This document shows positions 34,706-45,910 of a DNA stretch of 61,130 nucleotides, piece after piece. The translations under genes were made by a program, and so were the position numbers. The notes under the pieces were generated by a model, which was given only the letters and a program-made list of their open reading frames with translations, was not told where the DNA came from and made no database searches. Positions within the stretch are counted from its first letter, which is position 1. Each line of letters starts with the position of its first letter. The DNA is taken from the NCBI RefSeq assembly GCF_022376445.1, contig NW_025955193.1:1-61130 (forward strand), given 5' to 3'. Origin of the DNA: Fomitopsis serialis (Eukaryota > Basidiomycota > Agaricomycetes > Polyporales > Fomitopsidaceae).

Positions 34706-35788
34706 TCAGAGCGCAATGAAAACCGCCCCTAGAGCCGCTAGCCAGGACACCGCCATACACACACTGGCGAAGATGCTCGCGCTCCGAGACAGACGTGCCC
34801 ACGTGTAGCACAGTGCCCCCGCCAATGCAAGCGCAAAGCCCACGAGAGCCAGCCACATGCACAACGTATGCAGGTGCTCCAGCAGGCGCGTCGGCGGCCC
34901 TCCGCGACGGAACGGACCCATCTCCTCCAGATGTGGATTCGCCGTCCAGATGCCAGTCTTGAGCGCCGATTTGGACGATGTAGGCGTGATGCCGGTCTCG
35001 ATCTTGATCTCTTCCTTGGCTGCCTCTTTGAGGCGGTAGCGCACTAGGAAGAAAGCTGCGAGGAACGATATGATCGCTATAGAGGTCCGCCTATGAGCGC
35101 CTGAATATGCGACGGCTGGACGGATCCATACCTGCACACAAATGGATCACAAGAGCGCCAGCTAAAATCGCATTTGCGGTGGACCGAACTCGCGATTCGG
35201 GTGTATTATCCTCAGCCGGCGTAGTGATGACCAGTAACTGCGTCTCTGTCGCGGCAAAGAAGGTAGTCTAGCATGTCGTCAGCACGCGTGCCAAGGTCAA
35301 GGTTAAGCACCGTACGATGACACTGATCAGCTGCAGCCGATCCATCCACGACTTCATAAGTTCCTTCATGGCGTTCTTCCGGTTTTCCTCATCTGTCTCA
35401 TCCTGGTCGGTTTGAGTCCCTGTGTACAGGAGCGTCGGTGAATGACAGGAAGACAGCGTTTCGAAGGAACGAAGGGCCTCACAGTTCCGCACAGGCTGCA
35501 TGCCTGTTTGCATATGGACACCGTCCTGCCCCGGAGCACCATTCTGTGCGGGACTGTAGTCTGATGAGTGGCGAATATCTGTGGTGCTCTTCGAGGTCGT
35601 AAGAGTACGGAGAACGGCAGGGTCGATCAGCAGGAAAGGAGAACTGGCAGAGTTCAGTGGACGAGGCTCCTCTGTCATCCGCCTCGACTCCCTCAAGAAT
35701 GACTTTCCTAGAGTGGCGTTGTCAGCATCTTGAGTTTCTACAGTTCTGAGCAACATAGATATCACTCACCATGAAGATCGCGGGCCAT
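34706..35788 (-). CDS. Multi-pass membrane protein, unknown function, copy 2
   Basis: Exons 35788-35770, 35707-35483, 35419-35316, 35267-35132 and 35076-34706 give 855 nt (284 aa) with consistent phases. The first exon encodes only MARDLH plus one base. Exon 2 adds a Ser/Thr-rich region of about 75 residues absent from copy 1. The shared core runs from RLQLISVI through TTFFAATETQLL to three hydrophobic spans (HLCAAIISFLAAFFLVRYRL, TLCMWLALVGFALALAGALC, SVCMAVSWLAALGAVFIAL). The last three intron positions and phases match copy 1, showing tandem duplication. Function unknown. Confidence 0.75.
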
Positions 35789-35840
35789 GATTAGTGTCGT
35801 AAGTAGATGGGCACACGTCCGCTGTGGTCAGTGGCGGCCA

Positions 35841-35850
35841 AGGTATATAT
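35841..35850 (-). promoter_or_regulatory. TATA-like box of membrane-protein copy 2
   Basis: ATATATACC on the minus strand lies about 55 bp upstream of the ATG at 35788. Motif only. Confidence 0.35.
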
Positions 35851-36847
35851 GTTTGACGTGGGACACAGCCGCTAGACGCATCAGCGCTACTCCGGTCGAT
35901 TGTCAGATCCGCGAAGGTCGGCTGCTCGAGCTCCGCCAAGATGGAGAAGAAAGAGTTCTTGTGTACAAGAATTGGCAGCTGTAACACCTTCGCACCGCCG
36001 CCTCGTCGCAAGCCTCGCTATGCTACAGACACATCCTCAGTCGCAGCAGATAGGCCACCCTGTGTCTGTCTTCACTGCAATCGTCAGACAAGAGTCACAA
36101 CGAGCCGAAAGGCGGCGAAATGTCCTATCAACCGAGCAAGTCGACGCGAGCGCCTGAGCGAAGTGACCGGAGCCAAGCAAGAGAAGCTGATGCTTCGCTC
36201 CGCAGGCAGAGCGCTCGGCGCGCCCGAACATCCCAAATCGGGACACCTCCCCCGCTCTCCTAGGACCGCTGGTCCCTCGTGCGGTTCAAACACGCACTGT
36301 AACTGTGTAACATCATGGCTACTCGGCAGGAAGAAATGTACAGAGTCACATCTGTGAAAGCCAAGGGTATCGCAGAGCCTTCTATGGGGCAGTGCGAGAC
36401 AATATGGTGGAGCATCGAATGGAAGGAACGGTGAGGGACCTCGTGTATCTATACCAAGCAGTGTCGACCTTTTGTCCACAGAGCTTCTCGGTCCAAGGGC
36501 ACTCGAACTCTGCGGACTGCGTGTGGAAGACAGTTATTAGTGGTTGAGCGGAATCGCCGCAGCACCCATATACACCCATATGATCACGTGCGAGGCATGG
36601 CGGAAGCAGAGACCATAGCAATGCTTGGATGAAAGGACTACACATTATATAACGCCGAAGATACCTGGTGAGCATAAATCATATTCGCTACATATCCAAG
36701 GCCAAAGTGTCCGCATGAGACGAAGGATCCTGCGTTGAGGCACGTCGAGCACTCAGCATGAGCACAAGAGCCACCAATCGACTGAGCAGCGCACCACAGC
36801 AAAGGCGACCTGCGCCATAATACCACGCCCGCGCCCACACGCCAACC
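35851..36847. other. Intergenic region
   Basis: No gene is supported. Open frames on both strands are short and lack motifs. Confidence 0.45.
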
Positions 36848-37280
36848 TCATATAGTCGGTTGCGACCAAATACCGCTACTCGCGATCACCCAGGCCTCAT
36901 GCCTGAACGCTGCAGCCGCCTCCGGGTCGCTCTCCCGATCCGGCCTCATCTCCCGCCGCTCAAGGTCCATGGCGATATCACTGAAGCCGATGGCGCACGT
37001 GCGGTGGCCGTCCGGGAAGGCATGGAACGCCTCGCGGTGCGTGAAGATGATCTCGAGGTAGTCGCCGCCCGTGGTTGCGTACTGCCCCTCCTGCAGCTGG
37101 CCTCGGAGCCACTGCAGCAGCGCGCAGCCGCAGGGCGGCGGCTCGTCGGCGGTCTTTGTGCAGTTTGAGGATGCCGACGGGTTTCTCGGCTGCGCACGTT
37201 GCTTGTGAGCGAGTTGTAGGAGGCGCAGGAGCAGGACGCACCTGGTAAGTCGAGTCTTCTGTGTCGGATGTGTCGGACAT
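36848..37280 (-). CDS. Small hypothetical protein (126 aa), two exons
   Basis: Exon 37280-37242 (MSDTSDTEDSTYQ) joins exon 37189-36848 in phase 0 through a 52-nt intron (37190-37241, GTGCGT...GTGCGCAG), giving 126 residues. The second exon reads through CGCALLQWLRGQLQEGQYAT, DYLEIIFTHREAFHAFPDGH and a charged C-terminus with FRHEAWVIASSGIW. The frame is hidden from simple ORF calling because it does not open with an ATG in exon 2. No family is recognised and no signal peptide or membrane segment is seen. The even spread of hydrophobic and charged residues suggests a small folded cytosolic protein. Confidence 0.55.
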
Positions 37281-38307
37281 GGTCGCGTCTTGACGATCGG
37301 CCGTTAGTGACGTCGGTTGGTGCTCTTCGCTTGCCTTTCTCCAAACAACAAGCTGTCGGCACTCGTATACGTTTCGCACAAACAGATGAGGCTCACAATG
37401 CTCGCGCCGCCCCACCCACTACCATCGAGCGTCAGGTTGCTCAAGAGTTGCGTCAAGTGCATATCGATGTCCATGTTCTGCAAGACCCGTCAATCCAGGC
37501 GAACATAGACAGTCATGTAGTGGCTCACCAGTGTGAATGCGGTCGTAAAGTCTGAAGATGGCTGACGTCGGTGGACGAGTTTGGGACGAGTTATGTGAGT
37601 TCACAGAGAATGCAGGATGAGAGCAGTGGACAAAGAGGTCCTGAAGTAGCCCTAGCCGACGCTACACGCCCCCTGCTCCCATTTGCCTCGTTGCACAGTG
37701 CAGACCGCATCAGGCGAGTCATGCACAATGTTATCGGATGGCACGCTCGGGACTGTTCCGCGTATCAACACCCCGTCTGGATCTGTAAAGTCGGCAGCCC
37801 ACAGTAGTCTCACATCGGCCTCCAGACCAACCGTTCCAGCTACACTGCAGCAATAGGTAAGCCCAGAGGTTACGACAAGAACGATCCTGAATAAAGCGTT
37901 AGTCGGCAAGACCTGTGTAGAGGGGCGCAATGTGCGGGGAGACGATCGCAAGCTCAGGCAGCCGTGCAACAGCACCTTCCCTCAAGGCAAACACGAGGCA
38001 AGGACGCCCTGATCTCAGATCCAAATCCGGAACTTGCCGTCGGCGTCAAGATCTGCCACTCAAGTTCGTACACCCTCGTACCGTCCAGTATGCATGGTCC
38101 ATGGAAGTGCGATGCCTAGGCCAGTAAAATATTGTAAATTCGGTTATTGCGGTTTGTCTTGATTCAGGATCCCTTCACCGTATACTAAGCATGTGAATTG
38201 CAGCAAGGGGCTCTCACGAATGGACTAATATCACGCCAACTTATACTGTATTGCAGTTTGAACTACCTGCCCATACTAACTGTCTATCAATTGCGATACA
38301 AGGAAGC
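37281..38307. other. Intergenic region
   Basis: It lies between the small gene and the FMO-A stop codon. A 107-codon minus frame at 37652-37975 has no recognised motif. Nothing else is supported. Confidence 0.45.
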
Positions 38308-40509
38308 TTAGTTGGTAGTAGGAGTGAAAACCTTGCTGAAGTATTCCTTCATTCCCACCCCAAGGACCATTCCTCCAATTACTCCGTCAGGTCTGACAAT
38401 GACACCTAGAGGTCGTCCGTCCGTCACACCGTATGCCGAGTAAGCATGTCCCTCGCTGTCTTGCAAGACTAAATCCGCGCCACCCGTAACAGACGCAGCC
38501 GACGCGTCTTTAGGATGGATGACCAAGACATGGACCTGCTCGCGGGGGTACGACCTCAAGGCCTCGAGCACAGCCTCCGTTGCGGGCTCATCACTGCAGA
38601 AAAGCAGGATGGTGTGATGCGTTGGGCCGAAGATATCAAACAGGGACGTCGAGCGAGTGTCGGAATCGCCGGCCTTGAGGTGAACCAACGCAGGGGCGTC
38701 AGGGGCCCTGTCACCCGCGTGAAGACCGTCGCCGCCGAGGGCTCCATACGCGTCGACGGTCTCCTTCTTCGCCTCCTCCGTGTCCACGGCGTGGATCTCA
38801 TCGACGAGGACGGAGCTCCAGCGATAGTTGATCCCGAGTTGCTTGAGCTGGTCCTGCCGACCACGCCAGGCAGCGTCCTCCTCGCCCGCACCACGAGGCT
38901 TGTCGCGCGGGCCGTTCATGACGATTTTGTACATGGCCTTCGTCTCGTCGATCATACGCTTGATGACGGGCAGGCGCTCTTCGGAGTAGGTCGATAGGAG
39001 TGTTGTTGGCGCGTAGCCCTTCTCGACCAAGGACAGCTTCCATCCGAGGTTGAACTACGACATGAAAGGGTTAGCGGCGCGGTACGTGGAGGCAAAGTTC
39101 GCTGCTTACGGCATCCTGGACACTCGTATTCAGTCCCTGTTCAGTTCCAGGACAGGGTCAGTATCACGGAAGGTGCTAGGTGATTTGTTACTCGCCTGTC
39201 CGCCTTGCGGAGTGTGTACGTGAGCCGCGTCTTGGGAGGATGTCAGTACAGACGAGACAGCAGGCATTCACAGATAGACTTACCTCCAGCCAAAAATGCG
39301 CGGCCCTCCCCTAACTTATTCACCATGCGCACGTTCGGCCTGGAATGCAATCAATACCTGTACCTCGGCGTAGACTACTAGCACGCACCTATACTCGGTC
39401 ATGTACACGAGATCACCGAAGACCAGGTCCGTGCGCTGGATGCTCTTTTTGATCACTTTCAGGAGCGCTTCATAGCCCGAAAGGGCTTCTTCGTAGTTCA
39501 AGTTCCCCGTAACTATGAACCAGAAGAGCCCCTTGGTCTCCGTGGGGCGGGTAGCCACGCTGAATCGCATGTCAGAATGGCACTCATATCATAGGCCCTG
39601 TATGGATGACTAACGTGACAGCGGACGTGTTCGACCAATCGTTCCACCGGTGCCAGTGCTAAGAGCCAGATCAGCGTCCTGCATTAGAACCCAATCGATC
39701 GCCTACCTCTGTGTCTAAGCCCTCCAAGTAGAGCTCTCCGAGAATTAGGCGGTCAGGAAGGGCCTGACCTTCGAAAGCCAGGCCAAGTTGCTTCCTCACG
39801 ACACCTGTATCAAAGAAAGCGCGACTTAGAGATGTGCAGAGGTTAAGTTACAACCGGCTGTACTTACTGCGTCCTCCGTCCGCTCCGACCAGCCAGCGAT
39901 AGGTCTCCGTGCTGGCCACTTCCTTGTCACCTTCGTGCCTGACTATGACGGCCTTGACATGACCCTCGAACTGTTCGAAGCTGCGCAGCTCCGTAGCAAG
40001 CTCGACGACGACGCCGTATTTGGCGAGGTGGGAGCGCAGAATTGCCTCGGTGTGACACTGGCCAATCACATAAGAGTTGTTCTGTGTGCAACAAATAAGC
40101 GCGATTCACTCTCGCATCTGGGGGTACATACATGAGGTATAGAGGGCGTGTTCTCCGCTGGAGCGATGATATAGAACGTGCTCAGCGTCTCGACACCTCC
40201 GGGCAGCTTGTACTGACGGAACGGGGGCAGTGGGCGGCCCTTGGCATAGACATCGTCGAGAATGCCTAGGAAGTGGAACACTTCCAGGGTGCGTGGGTGG
40301 ATGCCGGCACCACGCTGCTCTAAGTGAAAGTCGCCTCGCTTCTCGATGATACGGACGGGTACGCCGTTCCGGGCAAGGGTCAGAGCAAGCGTTAACCCTG
40401 CAGGTCCCGCGCCGACCTGTATGATGGCAATCAGCAATGGGCAAGATGATGAAGGCCAAAAAGTAATACACACAACCAAAATACCAGGCGCAGCGGTTTG
40501 AGTAGACAT
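38308..40509 (-). CDS. FAD-dependent aromatic monooxygenase, phenol hydroxylase-like (FMO-A)
   Basis: Ten exons: 40509-40477, 40416-40132, 40081-39868, 39804-39707, 39658-39615, 39559-39389, 39339-39284, 39230-39196, 39136-39110 and 39054-38308. They give 1,710 nt (569 aa), all phases consistent. The N-terminal dinucleotide fold shows VGAGPAGLTLALTLARNG, the second FAD motif GADGGRS and the flavin ribityl motif AGDAAHVHTPQGGQGLN, as in PHBH-type hydroxylases. The C-terminal 170 residues (GDRAPDAPALVHL, ADLVLQDSEGHAYSAYG, VRPDGVIGGMVLG) form the thioredoxin-like domain of phenol 2-monooxygenases. It should hydroxylate a phenolic substrate with NADPH and O2 in the cytosol. The intron at 39137-39195 begins GCGAGT, a GC-AG intron; the paralogue has GT at the same place. 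Confidence 0.9.
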
Positions 40510-41613
40510 TCGATAATGGTCACGAACGATATTGGACAGAACAGAGAAGTTGGGGCAAGGCGACAATCCTCAGCCTATTTGAGCAACCAGTCACTTCTTC
40601 GCTTACGCGTATCACCGGCAAGTCAGCTCGAGTCAGCTCTACTTTGGGCACACAAGAGCATCATGCCAGGGATACGTGGTCTTCGGCCTGCCGTAATATT
40701 GATGAACGACGGATGCTATGACACTCCACGCTCACATCGCTGGTCGAGGTCACCGAAGCAACGATGCAGCCTGCCAAAGAAGACACGCAACGCCTCGGCT
40801 TCAAAGAGTTGAATCGGCATGTCGCCTAGATGTTCCTGAAGCTCAAACATCGACTAGTCACGTTGAAGCCGTGTTTGGTAGGTATACATTCGGAGGTAAT
40901 TCCGGCGACTGGCAATATGAAAAAGGCGTCGCCCTCTCGCCGCGTCGTGAGAGGCTATGGGCTTAACTCAAGCTTGAGTAGCATTTGGACTCGACTCACC
41001 GAATAGGTCGAATATCACATCCTTCTCGGCCAGCATTCCCGTTGACATTGCGCGGTCGAATCGGCCTTGTCGTGACAGCCGTGGTCAACCTAGTACGGCC
41101 GTCGCTGAGGACGCCGTGGTGCAGCAAAATGCCGCCAGTATGCCGCACTTGTTGTCAGAAAGGATATCCTGGAGGCACGAAGGCTGAAGGAATTGTCTAC
41201 GTACTAGTATGTCGTTTGCTCTACAATCTCAAGTTACGAATCTGCAATCTGCCTCCGCCACACGGTCATGTGACTAAGGTTTAGCCTCAAGCCTCCGTTC
41301 CAGAAGTTCAACGTAGGTCGCTACTTCCGTAGGTTCATCCACTGTGTGGCAGCAGGCGTGACAATGAATACTGCGACTCTTGGTTTGACCACATCAAGCG
41401 ATGAGGAACGGCATTGGCTCATTTCTTAGAAAGCTGAAGTTTCAAAATCTTCCAGACGACTCAGATCACGAGGAGGGAGCGCAGTTCCAAATGCTGTAAC
41501 AGGGTCACATCGCCGTCAGTTTCGCTCCCATTCATCCAGGTCCAAATCCTCTCTGAATCGTTGACCATTCCTACGACTCGCTCTAGGACAGGAGTATCTC
41601 TCTTTGTGGCGCA
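40510..41613. other. Intergenic region between FMO-A and eIF4G copy 2
   Basis: It probably contains two divergent promoters. No gene is recognised; open frames are short. Confidence 0.5.
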
Positions 41614-43512
41614 ATGGAGGAGCAATTCGCGTCGATATCTATAGATCTACTTCAGCTGGGTCGTCCAAGGACAAGCCATCCTTCGCAAGCCCATCGTCAG
41701 TCGCACCTCTCCAGCCTCGCACGGACAGGCAGCTGCCGACGGAGGCATCATCGCTGCATCTCCAGTTGAGGTCGAAAGGGCCGTCCGCGCTCTGCTGAAC
41801 GCACTCACCATGGAGCGTTTCGACTCGATCTCGGACAAGATCATCGCGTGGGCGAACAAGTCGGAGAACGAGCGCGACGGACGGACACTCATCCAGGTCA
41901 TCCGGCTCATATTCGAGAATGCGACGGACGAGGCGACGTGGTCAGAGATGTACGCGCGGCTGTGCCGGAAGATGATGGAACAGATCAGCCCGAAGATCCA
42001 GGACAAGGGTATCAAGAATGTGGAGGGCAGACCCGTTGCGGGTGGTCAGCTCTTCCGCAAGTACCTCCTAAACCGGTGCCAGGAAGAGTTCCAACGCGGT
42101 TGGGCCACGAATGAAAGCACTGACGCCACGGCTGCGTCGGCGAAGGACGAGTCCGGCGAAACCGCTCTGTACTCGGAAGAATACTACACTGCGCAGAAGG
42201 CGAAGCGGCGGGGTCTCGGGCTTATCAAGTTCGTCGGTGAGCTGTTCAAGCTGCAGATGCTGATGGAGCGTATCATGCATGAATGTGCCAAGAAGCTCCT
42301 GGGCAACATCGACAACCCTGAGGAGGAAGAGATCGAGAGCGTGTGCGTGCTCTTCACGACCGTCGGGCAATTGCTCGACACGCCGAAGGCTCGCGCGCAC
42401 ATGGATGTCTACTTTTCGCGTATGAAGGAGCTGACGAAGAACCCGAACGTCAACTCACGTATGCAGTTCATGCTTCTCGTAAGCATTCCTGAAGTTAGAA
42501 CAGTCCTTGTGTTTAACCCCCTCCCTTATAGGACGTTATCGAGTTGCGCGAACGCAAGTGGATACCGCGTATCCAGACCGCTGCTCCCACCACAATCGCT
42601 GCTGTCCATGCCCAAGCCGCGGAGGAGACCGCTGCGAAGGAGAAGGACTACCAGCGCACTCTAAGCATGTCGCGTAACGGCTCCGGGCGTGGCGGCCACC
42701 GTGGTGCGCAGTTGCAGGTCGGCCTGGGTCCCGATGGCTGGTCCGTTGCCGGCAATGCCCCTCCGCGTGTGCCCCCAAAGGCGGGCGACCTGTCTAACTT
42801 CGGCAAGATCAGCAAAACCAACGCCATAACCTTTGGTCCTACGGGTGTGTTTGCGAATAAGGACTCCGCATCATCGAATATGTTCTCGAAGTTGACGGAG
42901 AACCCAGAGCCCGGAGCAGAGGCTACGACCGCACGACCGAGTTGGCGACCAAACCACGAGGCTTCTGTCGACTTGGGCTCCGATGGCTCGCCCGAGGCTC
43001 CGCCCCAGCGCAGGAAGCTCAACCTGCTCCCACGTACCCTGCCTCAGCGCAACGAGACGCAGGACCTCTCGATGTCAGAACCATCGGACTCCACTGCGCC
43101 ATCAATGTCTGAGGAGGAGGCGAAGACCCGCGTTGTCGAGGACTCAAAAGAGTTCTTCAGCGTCCGCGATCTGGGCGAGGCTGAGGTGTACTTCAGCAAG
43201 CTTCCTTCAGAGCACCAATGGCTGCTCGTCGACAAGCTCGTAACCTCTGCGATCGAGTCGAAGGACAGTGACGCGCGACTCGTTGCCGACTTTTTCTCTC
43301 GGGCGGTATCGAACAACCTCTGTTCACCGGAGACCTTCGAGAAGGGCTTCACGCCGACCGCGGACATCCTTGACGACATTGTAGTTGACGCGCCGAAGGC
43401 ACTCGACCTGATGGCGAACATGATGAAGGGTGCGCAGCTTGACGAGGAGCGACGGACCAGGCTTGCGAGCAAATCTATGGACAGTGATAAGTCAATCAGC
43501 CTGCTATCATAG
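41614..43512 (+). CDS. Truncated eIF4G-like protein (MIF4G + MA3), copy 2
   Basis: The upstream ATG at 41614 (MEEQFAS) is shared with copy 3, but its frame ends in a TGA before the MIF4G region because of small indels. The ATG at 41810, in a good context (TCACCATGG), opens 41810-42478 joined to 42532-43512, giving 549 aa. It starts at MERFDSISDKIIAWANK, so it lacks the first MIF4G helix, then carries the rest of MIF4G (GLGLIKFVGELFKLQML), the linker and a complete MA3-like end (KEFFSVRDLGEAEVYFSKLP). It has no coiled coil and no YDRDFLM eIF4E-binding motif. The intron differs strongly from that of the parent while protein similarity is high, which suggests selection on the protein. It could be a functional DAP5/p97-like factor or an inhibitor; a recent pseudogene with one lucky frame is the alternative. 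Confidence 0.65.
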
Positions 43513-44297
43513 AACAGTAGTACGTCCTCTGCTTCATTCTCTGTTCCCGTCCCGCTGGTTATGGTTCGCTCGTCCTCGTGCATCATCCGCATCTTGTTAT
43601 CGTTCCACACACGTCTGCGCTGGCTGTCCTACATCACAATGTACAACATCCATAGGTCACTCACTGTCATACACAATCCAGAGCTTCGTTTGTTTCCTCC
43701 GCGACTTGAACTGCTCATGCGGCTTGACAGGGCTTGACGAGCACTCGGGGTGGCCGAGATTCCGGCCCGATACGTTGATCGGCCTCAACAAAGTTGCTCA
43801 GCGCGCACCACAAACCACTTTGCTTGTTGGAACGAGGCTCACGTATCCTCATGCTTGGTTCGTCAGTCATTCCTACTGCCTTTCGAACCTCATATCCTGC
43901 TTAGCACCCGTTGCATACCCTCGATATGAGAGGAAATCTGAATGTACGATAGGGCAAGAGACAACTTTGGTCGCAGGTACTCAGGATCGTTTTCGGAGGT
44001 GCGATGCAGCGTGCATAGTAAGTACTTCAGAGTTGACCTCATTGACCCGATCAGGCGCTCAGGGAACGAAGTTATTTGAAAGCTGCCGTAACCAACTCTT
44101 CCTGATTGATCACATGAAGACAGCGCAGCCCTAGAGGCTGTGAGCCTGTGAACACGTCATGCTGACTTGTGCCATCCATAGTTCGCTGCGGACGCCGTCC
44201 GTCCAAGCCACCCCTTCATCTACCGTGACCAAGTCGTCACCCACATTTACGATCGCTCTGTTAGAGCTCGTATAGGAGAACGCACATCCGTGACGCG
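43513..44297. other. 3' flank of eIF4G copy 2 and gap to copy 3
   Basis: The first ~220 bp are clearly similar to the 3' flank of eIF4G (reverse complement of about 16500-16705), so the duplication extends past the stop codon. The rest shows no gene. Confidence 0.55.
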
Positions 44298-45910
44298 ATG
44301 GAGGAGCAATTCGCGTCGTTATCTGTGGAACCTGCGGCCGCCGGGTCGCCCGAGGGAGAGTCCCCGTCCGCGAGCCAACCGCTAGTTGCGCCTCTCCAGC
44401 CTCGCGCGGGCAGGCGACTTCCGACAGAGATCATCGCAGCTGCCTGCCCAATGCGGGTCGACAGAACCGTCCACGCGCTGCTGAACGTACTCACGACGGA
44501 GCGCTTCGACCCCGGGCCGGTCTCAGACGAGATCATTGCGTGGGCGAACAAGTCAGAGCACGAGGAGGATGGTCGCTCGCTCATCCAGGTCATTCGGCTC
44601 GTGTACAATGCGGCGATCAGCAATCCCACTTCGTCAAAGGTGTACGCACTCCTGTGCCGACGGATGATGGAGGGGATCAGCTCTAAGGTTCAGGATGATG
44701 GCATCAGGGATGCGTGGGGCAGGCCTATAGCGGGCGGGCAGCTCTTCCGCAAATACCTGCTGAACCGGTGTCAGGAGGACTTCGAGCGCGGTTGGGCCGC
44801 CCATTCTACCGCTGAGAACGACCAATCGCACGACACAGCTCCACGCACGAACGAGGACTACCCTGCGCGATGGACAGCAAGGCGGCTGGGGCTTGGTTTG
44901 ATCAAGTTCATGGGCGAGCTATTCAACGTGCAGGTGCTTACGGAGCGTATTATGCACGAGTGTGTGAAGAAATTCCTAAGGAACATAGATAACCCCGAGG
45001 AGGAGGAAATTGAGAGCTTATGCATGCTTCTCACCACCGCCGGCGCGCTGCTTGACATACCGAAGGCCCGTCTCCACATGGATGTCTACTTCGAGCGAAT
45101 TCGAGGGCTGACGAGAAACCCGAACGTCAGCCCCCGCATGCAAGCAATGCTCCAGGCAAGTCTTCTCAAACAAAGGTTATCGCAGCTAACAGTAACCCCC
45201 AACAGAATGTCATTGAACTGCGTGAACGGGAGTGGGCTCCTGTTGACCAGGATGTCACGCCTCACTCAGTCGTCTCACCGAGGGGCACCTGGATCAACAC
45301 CACGTCCCAATCCTGGCGTACCTCCAATAGATCGCGCGGCGGATCTCCACGCGCTGGTAATCGTGCCCAAGGCGCTGCAGATGCCAGTGGCCGGTCTTTT
45401 GGTGGCCACACTAGTTCGCGCGCGGTGGGTGACCTTGACTCACTTCAACAAGCCAAATAGACTACTGACATTTGGGCCGTAGGGTGTATCTTCGAGGGAC
45501 GAGGGCAAGGGCGATTCCGTATCAATGCCACTGCGGGACCCGAATATCACCTCGACGGAGGGTCCTGGACTCGCAACAGAGACTGCGACCGCACGAACGA
45601 GTCGCGAGGCCAGTCCCGAGACTCCGCCGCAGCGGCGCACGAAGCTCAACCTGCTTCCACGCACTCTGCCTCGGCGTGACGAGACGCGGGCTCACTCGAC
45701 GTTGGATCCGTCGGACTCGGCTGCGCCATCGATGTCCCAGGACGACGCGCAGATCCGTGTTGGTGAAGCCTCCGAGTCGATAGAATCCTTCAGCATCGTG
45801 ACCGAGCCGGGCGAACATGATGAAGGGCACGCAGCTTGACAAAGAACGACGGACTCGGCTTGAGAATAAATCCACGAACAGTGATAAATTGATCGGACAG
45901 CTTTGCGTAG
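44298..45910 (+). pseudogene. eIF4G-like pseudogene, copy 3
   Basis: The first exon, 44298-45155, is open for 286 codons (MEEQFASLSVEPAAAG, then a divergent MIF4G with IIAWANKSEHEEDGRSLIQV and GLGLIKFMGELFNVQVL). It ends at a GC donor (CCAG|GCAAGT); the acceptor at 45205 restores phase (NVIELRERE). The frame then stops at 45458-45460. Beyond it, linker sequence is still recognisable in shifted frames (KLNLLPRTLPRRDE). Most of the MA3 domain is deleted: the sequence jumps from ESFSIV to the very end (MMKGTQLDKERRTRL in another frame). A 370-aa MIF4G-only product could still be made, but the decay pattern fits a pseudogene. Confidence 0.75.
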
